Shown here: one piece after another, positions 47,762-57,507 of the stretch
Position numbering within the stretch: the stretch's first letter is position 1
Layout: the number at the start of each line of letters is the position of its first letter
Assembly: GCA_002104985.1 (NCBI GenBank)
Contig: MCGO01000073.1
Coordinates: forward strand, 1-64,000
Length of the DNA: 64,000 nt
Source: Rhizoclosmatium globosum
Taxonomy: Eukaryota > Chytridiomycota > Chytridiomycetes > Chytridiales > Chytriomycetaceae
Direction: 5' to 3'
Program-made: the position numbers and the translations under genes
The notes under the pieces: generated by a model
The model's database searches: none
What the model was told of the DNA's origin: nothing
The model's input: only the letters and a program-made list of their open reading frames with translations

Positions 47762-48004
47762 ATGGCGAAAAAGATCAGCTACCGTAAGAAACAATCAAAA
47801 CAACCGCTAACACCATCCAAGAAACCCTTATCAAATCCACCAAGACGATTGAAACCTCGATTTCCGCCACGAAAATCGAATTCTTTTCCGAAGGGAGTGG
47901 CGATTGCGTCGATTCCAGTCTGTTGCCCTACATCTGCAAAAGATTCCAAGACATTCCAACACGGTCAGCAAGTGCAAATCTTTGGTTTGCGTAAGGAGAA
48001 GTAA
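47762..48004 (+). CDS. Possible small basic protein, 80 residues
   Basis: An ATG-started reading encodes a very basic N-terminal half (Lys/Arg/Pro-rich, KKISYRKKQSKQ) and a less basic end with CCP and FGLRKEK. It resembles the composition of a small ribosomal or nucleolar protein, but I recognise no family. The flanking sequence gives no splice evidence. Confidence 0.3.
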   Translation: MAKKISYRKKQSKQPLTPSKKPLSNPPRRLKPRFPPRKSNSFPKGVAIASIPVCCPTSAKDSKTFQHGQQVQIFGLRKEK

Positions 48005-48062
48005 GCATGTTGAATAGCCTTGTCAGTCAGATCATCAATGAGGGAGTTCTACACCATAATAA

Positions 48063-48560
48063 TTAGTCATCACCCGTATTCCATCCAACAACACAAACCT
48101 CGCGTTCAATAGCGGCTCTCTGGTTTGGGTGTGGCAAATGGATAATGTGGTCTACGTTACGGTTGGTGAACTTGTCGACCAGGATCTTGGTGACGAGGCC
48201 TTGAGTGATTTAGTCCATAACAAAGTCTGGGGTGAGGAGTTTGGCGACAGTTGATTTGGGAATGTTCTGGCGGCTAGAGAGGAGGGCTTGGACGACGCTA
48301 ATTCTGTTGGTATTGGTGCTGGATTTCTTGATGAGCTTTTTGATTTTGGGAGGGAGGTTAGGAGAGGGGAGAAAGGGACATGTTGGAAACACACCTAAAG
48401 CTCATCGCGTTGACGGTCTCGAACGAGCTCATCGGCAATGTTGGCTGTGGCAGTCTGCATGATGCTGATACCGTTAACGCCAGAGTCGTTGTGCCTACAG
48501 TTCGAGAATTCGTTGTTGTTGTAACAGCCATTGTTGAACGCGTTCATCCAAGGCTTACTA
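48063..48560 (-). pseudogene. Small winged-helix-like protein with an in-frame stop
   Basis: The minus strand reads MQTATANIADELVRDRQ in one frame (48440-48490). After a probable intron (GTGTGT at about 48405) it continues KKLIKKSSTNTNRISVVQALL...VAKLLTPDFVMD, meets TAA at 48212-48210, and continues in the same frame with ITQGLVTKILVDKFTNRNVDHIIHLPHPNQRAAIE to a final TAA at 48065. The composition is uniform on both sides of the stop, so one nonsense change (or sequence error) may have broken a formerly longer protein. I do not recognise the family. Confidence 0.4.
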
Positions 48561-48614
48561 TATTCTAGAAACGTGATTTAAATACTCATAATTCTTTTTC
48601 AAGACGTTAACCTG

Positions 48615-49484
48615 ATGATCGTAGTAGCGTTGGCCAAGACTGTGGGCGAAATCCAAGCCAGGGAAACCAAGAAGACAGTCAAAACCTTGAAAACCAAGAA
48701 AACAATCCGAGGAAGAATACCAGTACGTAAAGCCGCGCGTGAGGCTGAGAAGCAGGCTGCTTTGAGGGCGAGAGAGATGGCTGCTCAAGCAGCTGCACTG
48801 GAGGCTGCTGCTGGAAAAACACCTGGAGAGATTGTGCTGGCATTGGATCAAGCGAGAGAACACGTTGCATCAGCTGCAAGGGAAGAGGAAGAAAACCCTG
48901 TGGGTTGGGAGGACGTGTTAGTAGTTGCGCAAGCGGAGGCAGCTTACCATGAAGGGCAGGTTCCCAAACTGAAGCCAATTCGTGCTGCAAAGAAACCAAG
49001 GCTGGGAAAAGGACGCCAGTTGAAGCGCAAGGCACGTTCTGCTTCTTTGGTCGAAGCAATGGTTGTCGAGCGTGCAACCAAAGTCCGCAAGTTGCCTGTA
49101 AATGGGAGCCGTGAGCCATTGGTCCGGGAGATGGTTGAATTCCTCCGCTCAAAAAATCATCCAGTTGTGGGAAGGAAACTTGTAAAAGACTTGCGTAAGG
49201 TGATTGAGGACCTCGGATGCTGGGCGGAGTTGAAGGAATTTGTTGGCGTGCTTCGCCAGCAATTGGCGGCGGAAAAAGCGACGGCAGCTGCGAGAGTTGG
49301 CCAAGTTGCTGAGGAGGAGGAGGAGGCGGAGGAGGAGGAGGAGGAGGAGGAGGAGGAGGAGGAGGAGGAAGATCAAACGGGAGGAACGGGCGAGGTAGGA
49401 GATGAGTCATCGTCGTCGTCGTCGTCGTCAGAGGAAGATGATGAGGATGACAAGAATTACTCAAGTGAGGAGGAATATTGGTGA
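48615..49484 (+). CDS. Charged nuclear-type protein with acidic/Ser tail, unknown
   Basis: Single-exon reading of 289 residues. The first 110 residues are Ala/Lys/Glu-rich and probably coiled coil (REAEKQAALRAREMAAQAAALE). Then comes a basic patch (KKPRLGKGRQLKRKARS, possible nuclear signal) and a helical domain (LVREMVEFLRSKNHPVVGRKLVKDLRKVIEDLG...ELKEFVGVLRQQLA), which resembles a DEK-C/TFIIS-N-like helical bundle only in general terms. The tail has a run of about 20 Glu and a Ser run with Glu/Asp. The start could be internal. Function unknown; a chromatin or nucleolar role is inference from composition. Confidence 0.55.
   Translation: MIVVALAKTVGEIQARETKKTVKTLKTKKTIRGRIPVRKAAREAEKQAALRAREMAAQAAALEAAAGKTPGEIVLALDQAREHVASAAREEEENPVGWEDVLVVAQAEAAYHEGQVPKLKPIRAAKKPRLGKGRQLKRKARSASLVEAMVVERATKVRKLPVNGSREPLVREMVEFLRSKNHPVVGRKLVKDLRKVIEDLGCWAELKEFVGVLRQQLAAEKATAAARVGQVAEEEEEAEEEEEEEEEEEEEEDQTGGTGEVGDESSSSSSSSEEDDEDDKNYSSEEEYW
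49311..49371 (+). repeat. GAG trinucleotide run (poly-Glu)
   Basis: Nearly pure GAG codons encode an acidic run. The opposite strand appears as a false poly-Pro or poly-Leu reading frame. Confidence 0.85.
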
Positions 49485-50030
49485 GGAGGGTGATGGGGCT
49501 GGTGAGGAGGGGGAGATGAAGTTTGGGTGAAAAATGAAAATCCGACCTTTCGAACTACTTTTTAAAATAAATCCGAGATTATTTAAGTCTATTTCCTCCC
49601 TCCGACTTTTTGGCATCCGGGAAGATTCAGTAAATACGGTACTATGGCCCTGGGTAACGAGCGATTGGGGCTTGGACACCAATGAAAGACTGGTTGTAGC
49701 ATTCAGATTGAGGAAAGTATTGCATTTTGAGTTGGCTATTCAGAGTTGTATAGTGTTCAGTTCAAAAAAAGGGTCTGAACCCATTTTTTTGTGAAAGGGG
49801 ATCTTTGTCGAATTTCAGAATGAGACTGCCTCCAAATAGTTATTAAAGAAATGAGGAAGAATGTATGTGAAGGGGAAACAGCGATGCGACGGATGGACGT
49901 CATTTAGATGTCAAGTTCTTCCTCACGTTCATTGAAGAGAGATACTCCAACCTGTGTTCATCCTCTTTACCATTTTAACGGCGACACACAGAATGCGTTT
50001 TTGTCAGGAAAACAGTTGAGACGAAAAGCG
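49485..50030. other. Intergenic, no gene seen
   Basis: AT-rich 3' flank of the charged protein gene up to the tRNA-Trp. I see no conserved motif or splice-consistent reading. Confidence 0.5.
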
Positions 50031-50102
50031 TGACCCCTACGTGATTTGAACACGCAACCTTTCGCTTTGGAGACGAACGCGCTACCGTTGCGCCAAGGAG
50101 TC
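50031..50102 (-). tRNA. tRNA-Trp(CCA)
   Basis: 72 bases on the minus strand. The acceptor GACTCCT pairs with AGGGGTC (one G-U), discriminator A. The anticodon loop CTCCAAA gives CCA (50070-50068). The T-arm contains GTTCAAATC. No intron. Confidence 0.92.
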
Positions 50103-50223
50103 GTTATGCTGTATTGACAAATATTTATACAAGTTATGTGTACATGAAGCACATCCGTTTTGCATTCCTCTTTCGTGAAGTTATGCGTGGCCACCATTGA
50201 AGCCGAAAGCAGAATTTATTCGC

Positions 50224-51546
50224 CTACAATTTACTGGCCCTACTCTCTTTCTGCAACAACCACTCCAAAATCTGTGGAGTGTAATACGTAATCACAATCG
50301 AAGCACCGGCACGCAAACACGCCTCCGTAGCCTCCATAACCCCCACTTTCAAATCAAAGACCTTGTTTTGAGCAGCGTGCCAGAGCATAGCGTACTCTCC
50401 AGAGACCTGGTACACAGCCAATGGAAGATCCGGATGAGCCTCACGCGTGTCACGGACAAGATCGAGGTACGGGTACCCAGGTTTCACCATCAACATGTCT
50501 GCGCCTTCTTGAGCGTCACGGGCGTTGGCGCGACGAGCGAGGGCGCGTGAGTTTGGTGGGAGCTGGTACCGTTTTCTGTCGCCGGAGGCTGGAGAGGAGC
50601 ATGCAGCGTCTCTGTAGGTTTGTTTTTAGTTTTTTAATTCTTGTGGAGACTGAACTCTTTAGTTCAAACTGTCATATCTTTTTCGACTTCGTCGATTTAT
50701 ATGCTCGCTCCGCTCGCACCGATTCCTTTCTGTTGTCATTTATTTCGACTCCGTCGATTTCACTGCTCGCTAAGCTCGCACTCCTTCGAATCTGGTATCA
50801 TAACTTTTCAACTCCGTCGAGATTTGTCCATTTTTGAGTTCGCTACGCTCGCACTTCCACTTCGTCGCGTGACTCCGTCGGCTCGCACAAATTTACCTAA
50901 AAGGGCCATAGAAGCCACTAGCAAATTTCGCCGAGTAAGCCAATACAGCGACATTCCCATTGAGGCCATTGAGACGCAGAATGTCCTTGATGGCGCCAAT
51001 GCGACCATCCATCATATCCGAGGGAGCAATGACATGGCAGCCAGCCTGAGCATACTTCAAAGAAATCTGAGCCAGACGGGCGATTGAGAGCGGGTTGTTT
51101 ATAGAGCCGTCCTGGTTGAGGATGCCGCAGTGGCCGTGGTCCGAGTAGGGACACAGACAGACATCGCAGGCCACGAGCAAGTCCGGAAAACAAGTCCGAA
51201 TAAGCTTAATTGCGCTGATGACGGGCCCTGAGTCATCGTCGGCAGCCGAGGCCGAAGCGTCTTTTTTGATGCCGTCGTTGTCGTTGTCGTTTGGAACGCC
51301 AAAAAGAAGCACCGATTTGAGTCCGTTTAAAACGAGCGGCGAAAGAAAGGCCGCGAGTCGGTTGACGCCGAACCGCGACACGCCGGGCATTGCCGCAATC
51401 GGCTCAATCGCATCCGCCGATGACGTCACAAACACAGGAAGCATCAGCAATGATGACGTAAGCACGTTCGGCTGCGTGGACCACTCGCGGAGGAGTGCGT
51501 GCGAGACGGACGAGTGCAGTGTGTGTGTGTGCTCAACGGGTGCCAT
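50224..51546 (-). CDS. HEM2: Delta-aminolevulinate dehydratase (porphobilinogen synthase)
   Basis: Condenses two ALA molecules to porphobilinogen, the second step of haem synthesis, in the cytosol. Exons 51546-50897 and 50611-50224 give 345 residues, normal for the family; start at the first ATG ([10 protein letters not shown]). Motifs: the zinc-binding Cys-rich [15 protein letters not shown]; the first Schiff-base region [19 protein letters not shown] with its Lys; and the second, [13 protein letters not shown], with the catalytic Lys; then [10 protein letters not shown]. The residues around 230-250 of exon 1 include an insertion of Asp/Asn/Ala-rich sequence ([20 protein letters not shown]) that is not typical. 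The single intron is 285 nt and holds palindromic repeats. Intact. Confidence 0.92.
50640..50893. repeat. Four GC-rich palindromic repeat units inside HEM2 intron
   Basis: About four units with a period of 60-75 bases. Each has a short inverted core (TCGACTCCGTCGA type, with TTC/TCC centre) followed by a GCTCGCTNNGCTCGCAC core. The surrounding intron is AT-rich, so the units stand out in composition. Related words occur in INTS4 intron 2. Confidence 0.75.
51519..51532. repeat. (TG)n dinucleotide run
   Basis: A pure TG run near the start of the HEM2 reading, which encodes the alternating His/Thr/Leu of its N-terminus on minus. Confidence 0.6.
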
Positions 51547-51671
51547 TCTGCTGTGATTCACTTCAAATCAAATCAACGAAACAGAAAAGAGAAAAGAATA
51601 AATAGTATTCTTTTTTATTAATGAATTGTGTCTGCTAATCGATGTTATCTGCTGCAAAGTCAGGAGAGTTG

Positions 51672-51953
51672 CTAGAATATGTCATCAAAGTCGTCATCAC
51701 AAATGTTGCATTCAAACCAACGATGAACAGTGTTTAGATGATCGGCCATTGCCTCACTCGAATTGAAACTACGGTGATCTTTGTACCACGGTTTACATTG
51801 GGAATGAAAGCAATACCACAAATGGCCATGACTATCGTACACACCAATGCCTCCAGGTCGCCTGATTTCAATTTTCATGTGTGTCTTGCGGATGTGTTCC
51901 ACGAAGCTAGTTGCATCCAAAAACTGGACGTTTCCACAGTTGTAACGAGCCAT
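51672..51953 (-). CDS. Small zinc-finger-like protein
   Basis: ATG-started reading of 93 residues: C.NVQFLDATSFVEHIRKTH, CFHSQC, MADHLNTVHRWFECNICDDDF. The spacing of Cys and His resembles two or three degenerate C2H2 fingers. The end is acidic. It may be complete, or the last exon of a longer gene. No specific family known. Confidence 0.45.
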   Translation of the reverse strand: MARYNCGNVQFLDATSFVEHIRKTHMKIEIRRPGGIGVYDSHGHLWYCFHSQCKPWYKDHRSFNSSEAMADHLNTVHRWFECNICDDDFDDIF

Positions 51954-52104
51954 TATTGTAGATTCTGTTGGCTTTTAATGTTCTGACTATGTCGTGTCAA
52001 ATCCATCACATCACAAATCGCAAAATACCAGACTCCACAGAGTATGATCCAATTCAAAAATTAGGTTACCCATATTGCATTGAAAATAATTGCCGCAAGC
52101 ATCC

Positions 52105-53514
52105 ATGTTCCGCAAGATTGAGACAACGACAACCACCACCACGCAAACGAAAGAGGATGGATCAATCTTTGTTAGACAGATCAAGAGCGTAGTAACCAAC
52201 TATGAGGCCGCCGCAGCCGCCAACCAAGTCCCACCAGCAGCCTCAATGCAAACCCACCTCGCCACTGAAACAATCCAAGACATCTTTTCCTGGATCGAAC
52301 CAGCCAAAGTAGTCCAGTACCGCCTTCTCTCCCACCGCTTCAATCACGCACTCGCAGATTTCCACTTTGCTGTCAAGAACCTGTCCCACTTTATCCCACC
52401 CCGATCCCAAACATACCTCGAAAACGCCGACAAACACGACGCAGCATGGTTCAACATGCCTCCACACTACCAAGAAGCATACGCCGTCATCCGCCTGTCC
52501 ACCGTCCAAGGCCTTGATTGGCAATCAAACAGCGACGGCGTTTCACTCGCGAAAGCGGAATCCTTGCCTCCCGCTGTCAGACACATGAAGAACCTGATTT
52601 CGATTCGGATTCACTACGCTGGCTTGAAGGATCCGCTTCCGAACGAGTTTTGGGACTTGACAGGGCTTAAGGCGATTGAGTTTAATTGGTGTCGTCTCGC
52701 TGGAACGATTCCACCGCAACTGGGGAATTTGATCAACTTGATGGTTCTTGATTTCCATGATACTCGGATGAGTGGACGTATCCCTGATGAAATTGGGGCA
52801 CTCGTCAATCTCCAAGTCCTTGTTCTCAACAATAACAAGTTTGACGGCCCTTTGCCGCCGAGTATTGGAAATCTCTCCAATTTGTCTCAATTGATGATCA
52901 ACAACAACATGTTCTCGGGAACGATTCCACGAGAGATCGGGAACCTCGTCAATTTGACTGAGTTGGTTTTGAATTCGAATCAATTTGAGGGTGGACTTCC
53001 TGACACTATATCTGGCTGCAAGAAGCTTGTGCAGCTGGATGTGAGCCGTAATCCTCGCCTGGGAGGTGTTATTCCCGCTACAATTGGTGATCTCACAGCT
53101 TTGGAAGATCTCAACTTGAGCGCCTGTAATATCACAGGGCCGATTCCATCAGAATTAGGAGCATGTACTTTATTGAAAACTTTGAATTTGAGTCAAAACA
53201 AGCTTTCAGGCTCGATTCCTGCTGAATTAGGGTCTTTGGCTCGGTTGAAGGATTTGATACTCCATGAAAACAACCTGTCTGGAGAAATCCCAAGATCATT
53301 TAACGGCGATATGCGACAGTTGAAAAATCTTTTGTTAGGTGATAACGCGGATTTATGTGGACCTGTCCCTTTCGAGTTGGGCTCATGCCCCATGTTGTGG
53401 ACTATTAATTTGCAAAAGACGGGTCTTGAGAAGGGTGTCAAGATTCCAGAGGAAGGCGTTATTTTGACGAGACAGGTCAAATCTGTATTGGTTGGGCAAG
53501 GATACTGGATTTAA
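52105..53514 (+). CDS. F-box/plant-type leucine-rich-repeat protein
   Basis: Single exon, 469 residues from the first ATG (52105). Residues about 45-85 form an F-box-like segment (THLATETIQDIFSWIEPAKVVQYRLLSHRFNHAL). From residue 150 there are about ten LRRs of 24 residues with the plant-specific LxGxIPxxLGxLxxLxxLxLxxN pattern (for example LSGSIPAELGSLARLKDLILHENNLSGEIP), a pattern otherwise best known from plant receptor kinases. There is no signal peptide, transmembrane segment or kinase. With the F-box, this suggests an intracellular SCF adaptor; that is inference. Intact. Confidence 0.8.
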   Translation: MFRKIETTTTTTTQTKEDGSIFVRQIKSVVTNYEAAAAANQVPPAASMQTHLATETIQDIFSWIEPAKVVQYRLLSHRFNHALADFHFAVKNLSHFIPPRSQTYLENADKHDAAWFNMPPHYQEAYAVIRLSTVQGLDWQSNSDGVSLAKAESLPPAVRHMKNLISIRIHYAGLKDPLPNEFWDLTGLKAIEFNWCRLAGTIPPQLGNLINLMVLDFHDTRMSGRIPDEIGALVNLQVLVLNNNKFDGPLPPSIGNLSNLSQLMINNNMFSGTIPREIGNLVNLTELVLNSNQFEGGLPDTISGCKKLVQLDVSRNPRLGGVIPATIGDLTALEDLNLSACNITGPIPSELGACTLLKTLNLSQNKLSGSIPAELGSLARLKDLILHENNLSGEIPRSFNGDMRQLKNLLLGDNADLCGPVPFELGSCPMLWTINLQKTGLEKGVKIPEEGVILTRQVKSVLVGQGYWI

Positions 53515-53584
53515 CTTCATTTTCTTTTTCATTGTATTTTTTGATGCTGTCAAAAAGAGGCATTGTTGCCATTGTTTTTGAAAT

Positions 53585-55687
53585 ATGTTACCAACAATGA
53601 ACGCAGGAATATTCCTCAACAACGTTGGATCAATCCTTACCAGATACATTCCGGGTCTAACCGATTCTCTCGTCTGGTGGTACGCGTCTCAATCTGTCAG
53701 CACACAATCCCAAGTGATTTCTCAAATATGTACCAAGAATTTGCCCCTCCAAGTTGTCATGAACTGGTTCTGGAACATGAACGCGACGTTTATTCTTGCA
53801 ACTCAGATACAAACCCAAATGATTGATTGCGTCAACGCGCTTTCAAATGGAACAGCTGTATCGTCCTTCCAACAACGTCAGATTCCACCGCCAAGTGTCT
53901 TCTTCTGGGATCCTTACACACCAAAAGGGCTAGAATGGTTCTCGCAATTAAACGAACAAACTCAATCAGATAAAATCTACGTCATTTGCTTTTTCGATCC
54001 GAGATTTGAGTCCCACTTCTTTCAGGACACGTTTAGTTTATACCGAGCTTCTAAAGCCTTTTCTGCTCCTGTTATTTCATCAATGGAGTTTTGTATTGGG
54101 AATCATTTGTTTCTGGAACAGCCCATGTCGTTAACGTCGAAAGAATGGATAAAGTCGCAAAGCTTTTCCGTACAACGTGCAAGTGTGACGCGAATATGCG
54201 CAAATACACAGTATACCGCCGCGAATATCTCAACTATTTTCAATTATTTAGGTGACTCATTGACCCAAGTCCATAATGAAGCTGAAGCCTGTTTGGCAAC
54301 ATACCAAATGCCTCCTACAAGTGTAGGCGGTATATTCGACATTGATTCATTAGAAGTACTAGTTTGGTTAGCGAGTCAGAACCCTCCAGACCAAAAACAG
54401 TTTGTGATAAATGTCTGTCTTGGATTCTTTGGAAAAGGCAATTTTGAATATTATACCTTTCCCGAGCTTGGAAACATACTTGAACTATACTCACAGTTTT
54501 TGAAGAACACCACGGGGCTTACTGGGGTTGTGAATGATCGAATTGTAGGCTGTGTACCGTTTTACCAACGTAGCACACTTTCTTCAATATACGAGAAATA
54601 CCTGTGGACGCCAGCATCTCGGACTTGGCTATACTCTCAAAATACGAGCACTCAATTGGGATTCCTTAATCGACTTTGTGATGACGAAAGCATCAACGGA
54701 ACTATGACAATGAAGCTATTTTTCCTACTTCGTGTTTCAAATACTGATGTTCATGGAGCCATGTTAGACTGTCCTAAAACTCGGGATACAATGTGGCCAC
54801 TGTATTCCAAAATGTACACGTTTATAGGATTGGCGGTAGTTGCATTTTCAGGGTTCATAGCTTTTGGAACGTTAATCTACTTTGAGGCTACTGTTTTGAA
54901 AGGGAAGCAGTCAATGTTCGATAAAGTCTTTACAAAATTCAATCTATTGCTGGCATCCTGTTTTATAGCTAATATTGCAGACAACTCGGCGTTTGCAGTA
55001 TTTATTTGGGCTAAAATTATAAATGCCGTAATTGGCTTGACTGAATCGGTGCAAATGGCGGACCGGTCTGTGATAGTCTCTGAGTGTTTTCATACTTTTT
55101 GGTGTATTTCGTACTTATCGTTTTGCTGGACACGATCGGATACAATTCTGATAAGTATTTGGCCGCGGTCATATTGTCTTATTTGGGTCGCGTTTGTCCT
55201 GTCTGGGTTAATCATGTTTAGTCCGGTTATCAGCGATATTGTAATTCTCACACGGAAAGACTTGGTTGAATTAGTTGGTCTCGAAATCATCGATAGCATT
55301 CCATTTATTATGGAGGCTATCTCATCTTTCTTGCTGTTGTCGTTGGATACTCTCCTCTTATTCACCTTTACTCGCTTTGTGACCAGACTTCATGATAATA
55401 TGAACTCAGATGGAACTCCAAGGCTGTTGATTATTTCTAGATATGGTCTTGCTGCCTCAATTTTGTGCTTTATATATTCCGGTCTTGGTGTGGCGAAGCC
55501 CATCCTCCATCGCAATGATTCCCGAAGTGAAAATGCTTTCCGAGCCAAAATCGCAATGTCTGCAATGTCTGAGCTTGTTACTTTTACTCTGCTATTGATG
55601 AAGCTATCGCTATATTTTGACTCAAAGACTAACTTGACAACCCCTATTGGTCAAGATAGGAACTGCAAAGAAAGATTCTCAAAGTGA
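53585..55687 (+). CDS. Seven-helix membrane protein with large Cys-rich ectodomain
   Basis: Single exon, 700 residues. Residues 1-410 form a polar region with repeated units (NQ..T..., a Cys about every 40-60 residues: CTKNL, CVNAL, CFFDP, CIGNH, CANTQ, CLATY, CLGFF, CVPFY, CDDES, CPKTR) and several N-glycosylation sites, so it is probably extracellular. The N-terminus lacks a classical signal peptide. From about residue 415 there are seven hydrophobic segments (starting with TFIGLAVVAFSGFIAFGTLIYF), and the final tail is basic (NCKERFSK). The layout is receptor-like, as in a GPCR or a seven-helix sensor. I recognise no named family. Intact. Confidence 0.7.
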   Translation: MLPTMNAGIFLNNVGSILTRYIPGLTDSLVWWYASQSVSTQSQVISQICTKNLPLQVVMNWFWNMNATFILATQIQTQMIDCVNALSNGTAVSSFQQRQIPPPSVFFWDPYTPKGLEWFSQLNEQTQSDKIYVICFFDPRFESHFFQDTFSLYRASKAFSAPVISSMEFCIGNHLFLEQPMSLTSKEWIKSQSFSVQRASVTRICANTQYTAANISTIFNYLGDSLTQVHNEAEACLATYQMPPTSVGGIFDIDSLEVLVWLASQNPPDQKQFVINVCLGFFGKGNFEYYTFPELGNILELYSQFLKNTTGLTGVVNDRIVGCVPFYQRSTLSSIYEKYLWTPASRTWLYSQNTSTQLGFLNRLCDDESINGTMTMKLFFLLRVSNTDVHGAMLDCPKTRDTMWPLYSKMYTFIGLAVVAFSGFIAFGTLIYFEATVLKGKQSMFDKVFTKFNLLLASCFIANIADNSAFAVFIWAKIINAVIGLTESVQMADRSVIVSECFHTFWCISYLSFCWTRSDTILISIWPRSYCLIWVAFVLSGLIMFSPVISDIVILTRKDLVELVGLEIIDSIPFIMEAISSFLLLSLDTLLLFTFTRFVTRLHDNMNSDGTPRLLIISRYGLAASILCFIYSGLGVAKPILHRNDSRSENAFRAKIAMSAMSELVTFTLLLMKLSLYFDSKTNLTTPIGQDRNCKERFSK

Positions 55688-57060
55688 TAATAGAACGTAT
55701 GCAATACAACCAGAGCCATTCAACACAAGTCAATAATTTGAAATAAACTCACAAACAGTTTTATTTGTAATATACTCGACCCTGTGGCGCATCAATGGGT
55801 TTTAAGGGAGGGCTCCCAAAGTGATAAATCGCAATTGATTTTTCTGTCGCCATTTTTGTCCGTTTCCCACCACCAACGTGCGCTCACCCCCAATGAGTGA
55901 GGACGTCGAATCCCAGAGCTTCTAGTGCTTTGATGTTGAGTAAGTCATTCTCAGGAAATCGATGCAAATCTAACGATATCCATTTAGTGCTTTCAAATAA
56001 ACCACCGCTTCACCCAATCTTACGTTTGTGTCCTGCCTCTCAAGCCTCTTCTAACTCGCTTCAACCCTTGTCATTCAATAGGTGCAGGGAGTGTGCCCTA
56101 TTTGGCTTGGACGAGTACAAGTTCCTCACCACCTCCTCTTCAATATCCTCAGCCAGATACAGTACGAATGAAAGATCAACCACTTCAGCAACACCAAACA
56201 CTTGTCTTTGTTCTGTGGTATGCAGAATGGGTTGACTGTCCATTGTTCACAGAGAGAGGGAATGGAATGCGAGGGTTCAAGACATCAATAAAGAGTTTCT
56301 ATAAATTGTACATGTTCTTCCATTGCAGATCTGTCCGCGTCTTGGATATGTCTATTTGGAGGAGGCTGGTGGAGGGCTGTCTGTTTTATTTGGCCCTTTG
56401 GTCCGAAAATGCGTTCTATGTCGTAATCCCTGTGTTCCCTTTGTGCAAGAAGGTCTCTTCTAATTGTATTGATTGATTGGAATCAAGGATAATGCCTGAT
56501 CCAAATGTACTCGTTGTTTCCTTTGTGTAGGAGGTGGATCAAAGAACAGACTCTGTTAAGGTGTACCTGGACCTTGATCCTCCGCAATTGCATTGTTCTG
56601 TCCATAAACTAACGTTGAATTTCGCTTGGTTTGACTTCTGTCACCAGATCGTGAGTTTTTTGCTTGATTCCAAAAGTTCTTGTTAGACAAAGTCTACCAA
56701 TTCGCATCGCTTTTGCTTCTATACTTTTGCATGCATAGATCATACCATTTTGCACTCGATGTAAAGCTGGTGGAGCTTACAATCGCAAGTAGCTTTCACA
56801 GTGCTCGTTCGGGTGAGGAAAAAAGTCCGAATTTGGTGTTTTCACCAAATAACAACAGTAAAACCGAATCATTCACCGTCAAATGAAGAGAATATACAGT
56901 TTAAACTGTGTTTAATGTGCTGGCTTTTGAGTTTAGTTGATATTTTACACTGCCATCTGGTGCAGCGGACAGATATGATCCAAATCTGGCACAACTTTGA
57001 CGTTTATTATTTCATGAACCAAATGCAACAAATTAACAAATCAAACGAATATGGATAGAT
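55688..57060 (+). other. Coding-like fragments, possibly remains of a large gene
   Basis: Several short segments look coding but do not join into one model. 55950-56240 has a Cys/Ser-rich reading (NRCRECALFGLDEYK). 56331-56450 follows a TTGCAG and reads ICPRLGYVYLEEAGGG...KCVLCRNPC. 56531-56650 is exactly 40 codons between TGTAG and GTGAGT, reading VDQRTDSVKVYLDLDPPQLHC. These are consistent with exons of a disrupted or partially seen gene. I cannot name it. Confidence 0.3.
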
Positions 57061-57205
57061 CCAGTTAAGTTCTATTGATTGTGAAAGTTTGGGAGCTTAC
57101 ATAGCAACGTGGCAAGGGCAGTGCTCGTTCGCGTGAAGGGTCTTTTCTCCGGACAACCTCACCTAAAACAGGGAGACAAAAAATTTTGTACAATCGGAGC
57201 CCTCC

Positions 57206-57487
57206 CTTAAGATATGCATCCTGAGCAATGTCTCGAATAACCGACGCATTAGAAACACCAGTTGCATCTACCATATCAGCAAAAAGTGAATTACGCGAGA
57301 GCAACTAATGCGGAGCTTCAAATTCCGCAACTTTTCCATGATTCAACACAAGGATACGATCAAACGCGGCAACAGTATTCAATCTATGCGCAATACTAAT
57401 CACTGTTGCATCCTTGAAATGTGTTTTCATAGAGTCTTGGATCCTTAAGTCCGATTCAGTATCAACAGACAAAGTTGCTTCATCCAT
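57206..57487 (-). pseudogene. ABC-transporter ATPase C-terminal relic
   Basis: Starts inside the Walker B/D-loop (MDEATLSVDTESD) and continues through the H-loop (TVISIAHRLNTVAAFDRILVLNHGKV) to EFEAPH, where a TAG interrupts. The same frame then continues LLSRNSLFADMVDATG, the typical C-terminus of ABCC/ABCB-type transporters. Everything upstream of the D-loop is missing, so this is a truncated relic with one nonsense codon. Confidence 0.7.
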
Positions 57488-57507
57488 AATCTTGGACTTC
57501 TGAAATT

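Noticed and set aside
48679..49464. 261-residue open reading on minus with poly-Pro run
   Set aside because: It is the antisense of the GAG run and the charged protein on plus; composition is an artefact of the repeat.
50640..50893. CRISPR-like repeat array
   Set aside because: Units are short, imperfect palindromes inside an intron of a eukaryotic gene, without uniform spacers or cas genes.
57206..57487. Functional half-transporter
   Set aside because: Lacks Walker A, signature motif and membrane domain, and has an internal TAG.
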